Positions 18,124 through 26,500 of a DNA stretch of 29,382 bases are shown here, piece after piece. Source of the stretch: Aureococcus anophagefferens (lineage: Eukaryota > Sar > Pelagophyceae > Pelagomonadales > Pelagomonadaceae); contig NW_008705577.1 of the NCBI RefSeq assembly GCF_000186865.1, positions 848,363-877,744 on the forward strand, in the 5' to 3' direction. Position 1 is the stretch's first letter, and every line of letters starts with the position of its first letter. The position numbers and the translations under genes were made by a program. The notes beneath the pieces are model-generated. The model saw nothing but the letters and a program-made list of their open reading frames with translations. It was not told where the DNA came from and did not search any database.

Positions 18124-18260
18124 NNNNNNNNNNNNNNNNNNNNNNNNNNNNNNNNNNNNNNNNNNNNNNNNNNNNNNNNNNNNNNNNNNNNNNNNNNNNN
18201 NNNNNNNNNNNNNNNNNNNNNNNNNNNNNNNNNNNNNNNNNNNNNNNNNNNNNNNNNNNN
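18124..18260. other. Assembly gap (137 N)
   Basis: A run of N that hides the 5' end of the ARP4 gene. Protein translations through it are artefacts. Confidence 0.99.
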
Positions 18261-18430
18261 AGGCGCGGTTACTAAGCAGGGGGAGGCAGCAGAGGGAGGC
18301 GGGAGCGCGGAGCGGAGCAGCGGGCTGGGCCAGGGGCTGGGCCCGGTGGGCGCGGCGGCCGCGAGCGAGAGAGCGGAGGGGCGGTCGCGCGCGGCGGCCG
18401 CGAGCAAAAAAGAGGGGCGGCGCGGTCGCT
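18261..18430. other. Intergenic sequence beside gap
   Basis: 170 bases, purine-rich (GGGAGGCGG, GAGCGAGAGAGCGG), between the gap and the stop of the next minus-strand gene. It probably includes the ARP4 promoter. No gene is seen. Confidence 0.35.
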
Positions 18431-19111
18431 TCACGCGGCGAAGGACGCGCGCGCCGGCGGCGTCGGCGGCTCGCCGTCGGCCGCGCCGAGGGCCGGGCGG
18501 CTCACGCGGAGGAAGCGGTCGAAGTCGAGCGCGTCGAGGTCGTCGGGTTCGGGCGGCGGCGTAGTCGACCGGTGCAGGTCCTCGAGGTCCTGGAAGCTGT
18601 TGCGCAGGCGCCGGTAGGCCTCGCTGTCGAAGGTCACGGCGAAGTCGCGGCCCGCGGGCTTCCGCGCGGCCGCCGGCGGAGCGTCGCCCATGGACCGGGG
18701 CCGCTTGCAGGGGAAGGCGACGGGCTCCGGCGTCGGGCAGCGCGGCGTCGCGTCGAAGTCGTCGCCGTGGAACGAGAGGCGCTCGAGGCGCGGGTCGCCG
18801 GGGGCCAGGCGCGCGCCGCCGCCCGCGACCTTCCGCGCCGCGAGCGGGCTCGGCGAGTCCGGCGTCCGCGCGACCTCCCCGAGCCGCGGGTCCACGGCGC
18901 AGGTCTCGCCGTCGCGGATGAAGCTCTCCCCGCGCGGCGCCGCCGCCGGCGGCGCCGGCGGCGACGGCGCGTCGTCGACGACGTCCATGTCCCGCGGGGA
19001 CAGGTCGTCCACGGCGAGCGAGGACCGGTTGAAGGGCCGGGGGCCGTCCACGGCGAACGACGACCGGTCCGCGAGGGAGAAGGACGGGCGCAGCATGACG
19101 TCCGGGGGCAT
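18431..19111 (-). CDS. Hypothetical disordered protein
   Basis: 226 residues from ATG 19111. The family is not recognised. The N-terminus has an imperfect internal repeat: DRSSFAVDGPRPFN and NRSSLAVDDLSPRD. The middle is Pro/Ala-rich. Scattered short motifs follow: AARKVAGGGARLAPGDPRLE, a KRPRS basic patch, DSEAYRRLRNSFQDLEDLHR (a likely helix) and LDALDFDRFLRVSRPALG. Ser/Pro sites (TPDSPSP, STTPPPEP) would suit a phosphorylated nuclear regulator, but that is a guess. The consistent codon usage and unbroken frame argue for a real gene. Upstream exons cannot be excluded. Confidence 0.55.
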   Translation of the reverse strand: MPPDVMLRPSFSLADRSSFAVDGPRPFNRSSLAVDDLSPRDMDVVDDAPSPPAPPAAAPRGESFIRDGETCAVDPRLGEVARTPDSPSPLAARKVAGGGARLAPGDPRLERLSFHGDDFDATPRCPTPEPVAFPCKRPRSMGDAPPAAARKPAGRDFAVTFDSEAYRRLRNSFQDLEDLHRSTTPPPEPDDLDALDFDRFLRVSRPALGAADGEPPTPPARASFAA

Positions 19112-19602
19112 GAACCGGCGGCAGCCCCGGGCCGTATTCGGGGAGTGTGTCTGGTCCCGGGCTTCGCAATAATTATAATGCAGCTGTACACGGGGCCTCT
19201 ACACGCTTCTCTGCTGCCAGCTTCCTCTTAGGGGCTGCAGCATATCAAGAGCTGCAAACTACAATGTCGCCTGCGCAGCTTCTCAAGGTCGAGTTGACGC
19301 CGGTCGTCTGCGACCCGCCCTTGCTGCCAGCCGCGCACCGACCCGCGCGCGCCGCAGCCATGGAGACCATCCGCAACCTCTTCATGACGCCAGCCGTGGC
19401 CGCAGAGGCCGCGCCGGCGGCCCGCGCAAGTGCCCGCGCCGGCGACCGAGCCGCACATCGCCGACGACGCGAGGAGCTATCGTCCATAGGACCGCACAAC
19501 CTCGCGCGCTCCGAACGCCCGCGGCCACATCCGCCCGCTTACGGCCGGGCGCGCGCGCTCTTTGATACCGTGGTGTCGATCGAGTTTCCGGGGCGGCGCC
19601 GA
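19112..19602. other. Intergenic region with a possible very small plus-strand gene
   Basis: 491 bases without a supported gene. The left part has an unusually A/T-rich patch (19166-19182, AATAATTATAATG). On the plus strand, METIRNLFMTPAVAAEAAPA (from 19360) and, one frame over, QVPAPATEPHIADDARSYRP ending at a TAG near 19488 look faintly protein-like. They would need an indel or tiny intron to join. I do not call a gene. Confidence 0.3.
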
Positions 19603-20173
19603 CTACTGCTCGACGTTGATGAAGAGGAAGGAGCCGATGATGAGGCCGACGGCGAGGACGGCGCCTGCGTTGCGGCGCGTCGGCCGCGCGCGCGCGCGGG
19701 GATCCGCGGGACGCCGCCGCCGCGCCGACGCCGAGCGCGACGACGCTGCCGCCGCCGCTCTTCGACTCGACCTGCGCGGGCGCGGGCGCGTCGGTGACGC
19801 GCGTCCCGCGGTCCGAGAGCACGCGCCTGCATCTTGGGCTCGACGGCCCAGATGTTCGACTTGCCGTCCTGATCGATAGAACTTCCGAGGCGGCCCTTGC
19901 CCGTCATGACCTCGGGCGCGCCAAAGTCCTCGTCGGTGTCGAAGAGGACGAAGCGCGAACGCCTCGGGGCCTGCGGGGGCGGCGGACGAGGCGTCGAGCG
20001 GCGATGTGCTGTCGTGTCGAGCGGCGCGCGGCGATGTGCTGCTGGAGCGCCGCTCGCGGTTTGTTTCGGCGCCGGTTTTTCACCTGGTGGACGGCCAGCG
20101 AGCGCGCCGGCGCCTGGAAGGCGTCGACGGCGCCGGCGGCGAGGAGCGCGATGAGAGCGAGGACGCGCGCCAT
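19603..20173 (-). CDS. Plastid-targeted small protein with one C-terminal transmembrane helix (multi-exon)
   Basis: ATG 20173 begins MARVLALIALLAAGAVDAF-QAPAR, an ER signal plus the Phe-containing cleavage motif of stramenopile plastid presequences. A GT-AG intron (19971-20083, GTGAAA…CCGCAG) joins AVHQ to APRRSRFVLFDTDEDFG, followed by GKGRLGSSIDQDGKSNIWAV. Two later frame changes are resolved best by short GC-AG introns. CAG|GCGCGT to GCGCAG|GTC (about 19776-19830) joins KMQ to VESKSGGG. G|GCGCGG to AACGCAG|GC (about 19673-19728) joins ALGVG to AVLAVGLIIGSFLFINVEQ and stop. The result is one clean membrane helix near the C-terminus, suggesting a thylakoid or envelope protein. Function is unknown. 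The first intron is well supported; the later two are inference. Confidence 0.55.
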
Positions 20174-20292
20174 GTTGAGTGGGCAGACTCTGAGGCAGAC
20201 AGGACGGCTGACGAGCGTGCCGCGATCTGCGACCGCGGCACCATTCACCTTGCAGGGCGCGCCGCGCCGTCGCACGCCGCAGCCCGCACCCA
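20174..20292. promoter_or_regulatory. Divergent promoter, plastid protein (-) and RbfA (+)
   Basis: Only 119 bases separate the two starts, so the genes must share a compact bidirectional promoter or have very short 5' UTRs. The stretch near 20177-20200 (TGAGTGGGCAGACTCTGAGGC) is less GC-rich than its surroundings. Confidence 0.4.
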
Positions 20293-20961
20293 ATGCTGCT
20301 GCGCCACGCCGGCGCCGCGTGCCGGCGGCAGTGCTCGCAGCCGCGCGCCGCGAAATGCTTCGCGACGTCGCCGGAGCCGACCTTCGGCGACCTCGCCCGG
20401 CGGCTCGGCGCCGCCGAGGGCGCCGCGGCGCCGCGGCGCGCGCCGGCGCGCCGAAAGCCCCTGGCGCCGGCGGCGGAGCGCCTCGAGGCGCGGCACCGGC
20501 GCGGCCTGGGCGTCGTGCTGCTCAAGGCCCAGGCGCGGGTCGAATATGCGCTCTCGGCGGCCTTCGACGAGCGGCGGCGCCGCGGCGACCGCGCGCTCGA
20601 CGCCGTCCACGTCTCCGAGGTGCGCCTCGCGCCGGACTTCCGCCAGGCAAACGTCTACTGGCACCTCGACGCCGCCGAAACGGCCGCGCGCGCGCCGCGG
20701 CCGCCGTCGCGCTTCTTCGGCGACCCGCTCCCGGACGACGGCGGCCCGGCCCCGGAGGACGCCGCGGCGCCGCGGCGCCGCGCCGAGGCGGCGCTCGCGC
20801 GCGCGGCGCCGGCGCTCCGCATCGCCGTCGCGCGCCGCGCGCGGCTCCGCTTCGCGACGGACCTCCGCTTCCAGTACGACGCGCGCGCCAGCGCCGAGCG
20901 CTTCTCGCCGGACCACCTCGGCGCGAGCCTCGGCCGCGACCTCGACGACGGCGCGGCCTAA
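20293..20961 (+). CDS. RBFA: Ribosome-binding factor A, probably mitochondrial
   Basis: 222 residues. RbfA binds the small ribosomal subunit during late 16S/12S-type rRNA maturation. The N-terminal ~27 residues (MLLRHAGAACRRQCSQPRAA) are Arg-rich, lack acidic residues and have no hydrophobic signal, so mitochondrial targeting is more likely than complex-plastid import. The KH-like fold is visible: VVLLKAQARVEYALSAAFDE, then VSEVRLAPDFRQANVYWHLD, an acidic/Ala linker and ALRIAVARRARLRFATDLRF-QYD near the end, matching the RbfA pattern of V-x-x-V-x-x-S-x-D-x-x-x-A-x-V-x-x-S and L-R-F-x-x-D. It ends 91 bases before methylthioribose kinase on the same strand. The insertion around 135-165 is longer than in bacterial RbfA. 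Confidence 0.88.
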   Translation: MLLRHAGAACRRQCSQPRAAKCFATSPEPTFGDLARRLGAAEGAAAPRRAPARRKPLAPAAERLEARHRRGLGVVLLKAQARVEYALSAAFDERRRRGDRALDAVHVSEVRLAPDFRQANVYWHLDAAETAARAPRPPSRFFGDPLPDDGGPAPEDAAAPRRRAEAALARAAPALRIAVARRARLRFATDLRFQYDARASAERFSPDHLGASLGRDLDDGAA

Positions 20962-21052
20962 AGGCGGGTCTTTTTTTCTCCTCGAACGAGGGGCTGCGTG
21001 GGTTGAAGTCGTGGGTGAAGTCGAAATTGCCACAAAATCACTTTGAGAGCCG

Positions 21053-22225
21053 ATGGCGCTGCTCGCGGACGACGGAGTCGCGGCCTACGTGCACGCCCTC
21101 GCCCTGCCGCGCTTCGAAGGCGCGACCGTCGACGACCTGGCCGCGACGCCCATCGCCGGCGGCAACCTGAACTACGCCTGGCGCTGCGCGTCGGGCGCCG
21201 CGAGCGTCTTCGTCAAACAGGCGCCGGACTACATCAAGTGCCTCGGCGAGGCCTACGGCCTGACGTCGAAGCGCATGGGCGCCGAGGTCGCCGCGCTCCG
21301 CGAGCTCGGCCGCATCTCGCCGCGGCACGCGCCGGCGGTGCTCGCGTACGACGCGGACCGCCAGATCGTCGTCATGGAGGACCTCGCGGGCTTCGGCCAC
21401 CTCCGCGACGAGCTCCAGCGCGGCGCCTGCCGCGGCGGCGTCGCCGCGGACCTCGGCGCCTTCCTCGCCAAAGTCCACGACGCGACGAAGGGCGGCGCCG
21501 CGGCGACCTACGCGGACGCGTTCGGCGACGACAACAACGGCGCGATGCGCGGCGTCACGGAGGCCTACGTCTTCGCCAAGCCCTGGGACGCCGGCGACGA
21601 GACGAACCGGGACCTGGGCGGGAGCCCGGCCCTCGCCGCGCGCGTCGCCGCGCTCCGCCGCGACCCCGCGGCGCTCGAGGCCGCGGCCGCGGCCGCGGCC
21701 GCGTTCGCGGCGCGGCGCGAGTGCCTCTGCCACGGCGACCTCCACGCGGGCTCCGTGATGACCGACGGCGCGGACCGCTGCGTCGCCATCGACGCCGAGT
21801 TCGCCTGCTACGGGCCCGCGGCCTTCGACGTCGGGCTGCTGCTGGCCGGCTACGTGTTCGCGTACTGCGCGTCCGACGCGGCCGCGCCGTCGCCCGGCGA
21901 CGCCGCGGCGCGCCGCCGGGGCTGCAAGGCCTGCGTCGAGGCGCTCTGGGCCGCCTACGCCGCGGGCCGCGGCGACGCGGACCAGGCGTTCGCGGCGGCC
22001 GTGGCCTTCTCGTCCGCGGAGCTCTTCCGCCGCGCCGTCGGCGCCGCGTCCGTGCCGGACCTCGCCGACATCGCCGACGCGGGCGACCGCGAGACCGCCG
22101 AGCTCCTCGCCGTCGAGATCGCCGCCGCGAACCTCACCATGCCGCCGGCCGACGCGGGCGCGCTCGTCCTCCGCCTCGACTCCGTCTACGACGCCGTCGC
22201 GCACGCGGGGCGCGTCGCCAATTGA
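21053..22225 (+). CDS. mtnK: 5-methylthioribose kinase
   Basis: 390 residues, close to the family's usual ~400. It phosphorylates methylthioribose to MTR-1-phosphate in the methionine salvage cycle, in the cytosol. Motifs are GGNLNYAWRC (nucleotide loop), SVFVKQAPDYIKCLGEAYGL (the Lys and the CLGE stretch typical of MtnK), QIVVMEDLAGF-GHLRDEL, the catalytic CHGDLHAGSVM and the metal-binding IDAEFACYGPAAFDVGLLL (DAE where most have DPE). The C-terminus is helical and Ala-rich. The enzyme occurs in bacteria and plants but not animals; here it fits an algal genome. No targeting signal is apparent and it is a single exon. The family is certain. Confidence 0.94.
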   Translation: MALLADDGVAAYVHALALPRFEGATVDDLAATPIAGGNLNYAWRCASGAASVFVKQAPDYIKCLGEAYGLTSKRMGAEVAALRELGRISPRHAPAVLAYDADRQIVVMEDLAGFGHLRDELQRGACRGGVAADLGAFLAKVHDATKGGAAATYADAFGDDNNGAMRGVTEAYVFAKPWDAGDETNRDLGGSPALAARVAALRRDPAALEAAAAAAAAFAARRECLCHGDLHAGSVMTDGADRCVAIDAEFACYGPAAFDVGLLLAGYVFAYCASDAAAPSPGDAAARRRGCKACVEALWAAYAAGRGDADQAFAAAVAFSSAELFRRAVGAASVPDLADIADAGDRETAELLAVEIAAANLTMPPADAGALVLRLDSVYDAVAHAGRVAN

Positions 22226-22529
22226 GGAGGAGGGGGGGGGGTTGTTCCTTTTATAGCACGGTGGCCGCGCGAGGCGCCGCTCCAGGCGGAGTGCAGCGCC
22301 GACACCGGCTCAAATCTCGGCTAGTGTCGTGACTTTTGTCGGTGCAAGGTCACTGCAATAACGCATGGTGCACCTCGATAAGTACTGAAGCGGCTCGCCT
22401 GTGTCGATTGGCAAGGAGCCTCGTCGTGTGTCGCGCGCCGCGCGCGACAACAGACCCCGCGAAACGTGCCCCTGCTGCGCGGAACGCGCCCTTGACAGCG
22501 CCGCCTCGCGCGAAGTGCGCTCGAGCAGC
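22226..22529. other. Intergenic region between mtnK and ankyrin gene
   Basis: 304 bases. G-rich just after the mtnK stop (GAGGAGGAGGGGGGGGGG), then CTTTTATAGCACGG, then mixed sequence with lower GC around 22320-22400. The frame of the ankyrin gene is open back to 22401, but without an ATG before 22530. No other gene is seen. Confidence 0.4.
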
Positions 22530-23372
22530 ATGGCTTCGAGCGGCATTGATTCGACGGTGTGGTCTGTGGCGGGGCGCGGGGACCACGAAGCTCTCGAACG
22601 CTACCTCGCTGAGGGCGGCGATCCGGACGAGGAAGATCCGGACGAGGCGTCCGGTGGTGGCACGCCACTGTTCTTCGCGGCGATGGACGACGACACGGGA
22701 CCGTCCACCATCCGCCTCCTGCTCGCGTGGGGCGCGAAGGTGGATCGTATGACCAGGTTCGGGTGGACCGGGCTCCACGCCGCGGCGCAAACGAAAAGTC
22801 CGCGCTGCGTGGCGGCCCTCATAGCTGGAGGAGCTGACGTGAACCTGCAAAAGGCTGACTTCACTGGAGAGTACCCGCTACACGAAGCGACGAAGAGCAG
22901 CTCTGAAGAAGAAGGCAGTAATGCGATCGAATGCGTCCGCCTGCTGCTCGCAGCGGGTGCGGATCCGAATGCGCGATCGAAAAGACTGTCCTCGGTTCGT
23001 CAGGACGTGACGCCGCTCTGGTGTGCGCTCGTCGGCGATGCCGACCGGGCTAGCCGCACCATCGTCTGCATGCTGCTCCGCGCGGGCGCCAAGGTGCTTG
23101 ACGGCCCAAAGTTTGCCGCTAAGGAGCTCCCGGACCCAACGATTTTCCCCAAACAGTCCGGTGTTCGTGGCGTGAATTACAAAGAGGAGATCAAGTGCCC
23201 GTCTGCATGGGACAAGGTCCATGCGATCAAGGCCGCGAAGGGGTGGAAGCGCTTCGCCGCGCGCCATCGGATCGTCAGTGGGCTCCTCATCACGCGCTGC
23301 GTCGGCGACGCGCTGCCCCGCGAGGTCCGGGCGCTCATCGGCGAGTTCTGGGCGCCGCTCGGCGGATCCTAG
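22530..23372 (+). CDS. Ankyrin-repeat protein
   Basis: 280 residues from ATG 22530. A short N-terminal region (STVWSVAGRGDHEALERYLA) already has ankyrin helix character. Repeats follow at about 45-75 (GGTPLFFAAMDDD then IRLLLAWGAKVD), 76-105 (GWTGLHAAAQTKSPRCVAAL-IAGGADVN), 110-150 (GEYPLHEATKSSSEEEGSNA then VRLLLAAGADPN) and 160-190 (TPLWCALVGDADRASRTIVC then LLRAGAKV). The C-terminal ~70 residues (SGVRGVNYKEEIKCPSAWDK; WKRFAARHRIVSGLL; ALPREVRALIGEFW) are not ankyrin and resemble a short SOCS-box-like or LP-x-EV helical tail. Ankyrins mediate protein contacts and the partner is unknown. Codon usage is slightly less GC-rich than in the neighbours. The gene is convergent with the PKS-like gene, 195 bases apart. 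Confidence 0.88.
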   Translation: MASSGIDSTVWSVAGRGDHEALERYLAEGGDPDEEDPDEASGGGTPLFFAAMDDDTGPSTIRLLLAWGAKVDRMTRFGWTGLHAAAQTKSPRCVAALIAGGADVNLQKADFTGEYPLHEATKSSSEEEGSNAIECVRLLLAAGADPNARSKRLSSVRQDVTPLWCALVGDADRASRTIVCMLLRAGAKVLDGPKFAAKELPDPTIFPKQSGVRGVNYKEEIKCPSAWDKVHAIKAAKGWKRFAARHRIVSGLLITRCVGDALPREVRALIGEFWAPLGGS

Positions 23373-23567
23373 CCTCGCTTGTTTGCGTCGTACGATTGCG
23401 ATCTAAGCGACCGCACTGCTCAAGGGTTTGCCGCGACGCTCGCGTAGACCGCCGAATTCTCGGTTCCTAAGCCGTCCTGTAACTCTCCGTCGTCCTCGGC
23501 GCTCCTCGAAATAACGACGGCCGCCGCGTGAAGCGACCCCGGCCCAACGTTGCGAAAAATAGACGAC
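23373..23567. other. Convergent intergenic region
   Basis: 195 bases between two stops, with lower GC than the coding DNA. It presumably holds both 3' UTRs. No gene is seen. Confidence 0.4.
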
Positions 23568-26500
23568 TTAAGACGAGCGATCGACGACGGCGACGCGGCC
23601 GAGCGTCGCGAGGTGGGCCCGCGCGGCGAGCAGCGCCGTGGGCCCGTCGGCCGAGGGCCGGAGCGTCGGCACGGCCGCGGGCTTCGACGCCGGCCCCCGC
23701 CAGGCCGCGGCGTAGTAGGAGAGGTCGCCCTTGAGGCTGAGGTCGAGGAGCACGTCCGCGTCGAGCGCGGCCATGGCGCCGGCGAAGTCGACGGGCGCCG
23801 CGTAGAGCGCCCCTAAATCCACGAGCGCCGGTGGCCACCAGACGTCCGGCGGCGTGCCGGCGACGGCGCCGCCCGCCGCGCAGGAGAAGAGCGGCACGCG
23901 GGGCGGCGACGGCGCGGGTATGTGTGTTTTCAACCGCGTCGCGTCCGTGGAGACGTCGTGCAAAGGGGAATGGTACGCGTTGCGCACGCCCCGGAGGAGC
24001 GCCGCGGTGCCGCCCCGGTCCTCGACGTCGCGCGCGAGGTCGGCTACGGCGCCGCGCGGCCCCGCGACCATGAAGTTGCCGCGGCCGTAGGTCGCCGCGA
24101 CGACGAGGCGCGCGTCGCCCGCGCGCGCGACGGCCGCGTCGAGCGCCGCGCGGTCCGAGCCGCCGACGGCCGCCATCGCGCCGACGCCGTCGCCCGCTTC
24201 GCCGGCGTCGAAGTTCGCGTAGGACGTCGCCGCGAAGAGCTCGGCGACGTCGCGCGTCGCGAGGCAACCCGCCGCGACGGACGCGGCGAGCTCGCCGACG
24301 GAATAGCCCAAAACGGCGTCGGGCGCGAGCGCCCAGTCCTCGGCGACGACGGCGTAGAGCGCGCTCTGGATCAGGAACGCGAGCGCGTTGCGCGTCCGCG
24401 CACTTAGCGCCGCCGGCGCCGCGTCGAGGAGCTTTGGAAGGTCGCGGAAGTCGCCGAGCCCCGCGGCCGCGAGCTCGTTTGCGACGCGCGACGCCGTTTC
24501 TCGGAACGTCGGCGAGGTCGCGAAGACGTCCGCGGCGCAGCCGGCGTAGAGCGACTCCCCGCCGAAGACGACGGCGACGCGCCGCCCGGCGAGGCCCGCG
24601 CGCCAGGAAACGGGGACCTGGGCAGCAAAAGGGTGCGAAATTCCCAACTTCAAAGGCTCCGATCTCGGCCGTTTTCCACTCGTTTCGGCTGATTTTTGGA
24701 CGAGCGATCATCTCTCGGAACGGTCTCGAAGCGTGGATGCTTTTTTCGGAACGCGCGCGCGCGGAACATTCATGTTGAAGTGAAGTTGAATCACCCTTTT
24801 GCTGCCCTGACGGGGACGACGCCGGGGTGCGGCGCGCCGCTGGCGAGCGCGGCGAGCGCCGCGGCCACTTCCCCGGCGCTCCGGCCCGCGGCGGCCGCGG
24901 CGACCGCGCCCTGCGGGATGTCAGCGCGGGGCGCCGCGCCGCGCCGCGCGGCCGCGACGAGGGCCGCGGCGGCGGCCCGCACGTCGCCGTCGTCCGCGCC
25001 GGCGACGACGACGACGGCGTCCGCCGCGGCCGCCGGGCGCCGCGACGCCGCGTAGACGAGAGCCGCCGCGGCGAGCGCCGGCGCGGCCGCGGGCCGCGCG
25101 GCGCACGCGGCCAGGGCGCCCGCCACGATATCCCACCGCACGGGCGTCGCCGGAACCCGCGGCGCGTCGCCGTCGGCGACGACGCTCACCCCGTCGCTTT
25201 CGTGGCGCCACTCCGCGTCCGCGCGCGCGGCCCAGCGCGGCGTCTCCGCGCCCTCGCGCGCGCAGGGCCGCGCCGGGTTGCCCTGAAACCAGGCGACGCG
25301 GGCGCCCGGCGGCACGACGGCGCCCGGCGCGGGGCCGTACCGCCCCCGGAGGCACATGGACCCCGGCCCGACGACGGCGCCCCGCGCGACCGTCGCGCCG
25401 GGCAGCACGGCGCAGACGCTGAGCACGCTCGCGTCGTCCTCGATGGCGCAGCGCCGGAAGGCGAGCAGCCCGCTCCCGGCGAAGTCGTGGGCGTAGACGG
25501 AGCCGGCCGTCTCGACGTAGCAGCGGTCGCCCGTCGCGATGACGTCGTGGTCCGGCGGGCCGACGCGTCCGATGCGGCTGCAAGTCCCGACGGTCGCGCC
25601 GAGACGCCGCCAGAGCATGGCGTAGACCTCCGTGTAGGCCAGGGGCTGGAGCCAGGCGTCGACGTTCAGATTCACGCGGAACTGCGCGAGCCAGCACGCC
25701 GCGCCGAGCGACCGCGCGTCCCAGAGCGTCGCGCCTTCGTCGCCGTGCGGCACGAGCCGCCCCAAAAGCAGCCACTTCTGCGCGACCATGTGGGCCGCGA
25801 CGAGCGCGCCCACGCCGAGGCGCAGGAGCGGGCCGACGAAGAACGACGCGCCGACGGCCGCCGCGGCCGCGGACCCGCGCGCCGCGGGGACCCAGAGGCC
25901 CAGCACCTCGCCCGCGGGCCGCCGCGCGGCGTCGAGGCCCGCGGCGACGGCGGCGAAGGCCAAGACTTCCACGCATAGACTCGCGAGCAGCAGCGACGAT
26001 AAAACGGCGTGGTAGGCCGCCGCGGGGATCTTCCGCCCGAAGTCCGTGGGCTTCTCCGCCGACGCGCCGCGGTCGCCGCGGCGGAACGCGAGGCGCTTCT
26101 GCGACACGGCGGGCAGCCCCAGCAGGGACGTCTCCGTGTCGACGACGCCGCCCGCGGGCACGTAGGCCATGTCGGCGACGGCCGCGCGCGCTCCCACGTC
26201 CGCGCCCGGCCCTAAGGTCGCGCCGAAGCCCACGTAGGCGCCCGCGCGCACCGTCACGCTTTCCAGGCAGAGCTCGGACCCCCGCACCTGCGCCGTCACG
26301 AGCTGGGGCATGCCCGCGAGGAAGGCGTCGGGCCCCAGGGTCACGAGGTGCGCCGACGACCCGCAGAGGTCGCGGAGGAACGCGACGTTCGCGGACCACG
26401 CGACGTCCGCGCCCAAGCACCGCAGCCACGCGTTCTGCAAGATGGAGCTCCGGAAGAGCGAGTCGACCCAGGCCGTGCCCAGGCCGCAGGCGCGGTCGAC

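Noticed and set aside
18124..19169. An 829-residue ARP4 reading frame starting at 19169
   Set aside because: It passes through 137 N and then reads an out-of-frame shadow of the hypothetical gene at 18431-19111.
24791..24817. Stop codon ending the synthase right after the membrane domain (VPVRAAKG)
   Set aside because: The stop lies within the introner. Splicing joins HPGV to VPVSWRAG in phase 0 and continues into the acyltransferase.
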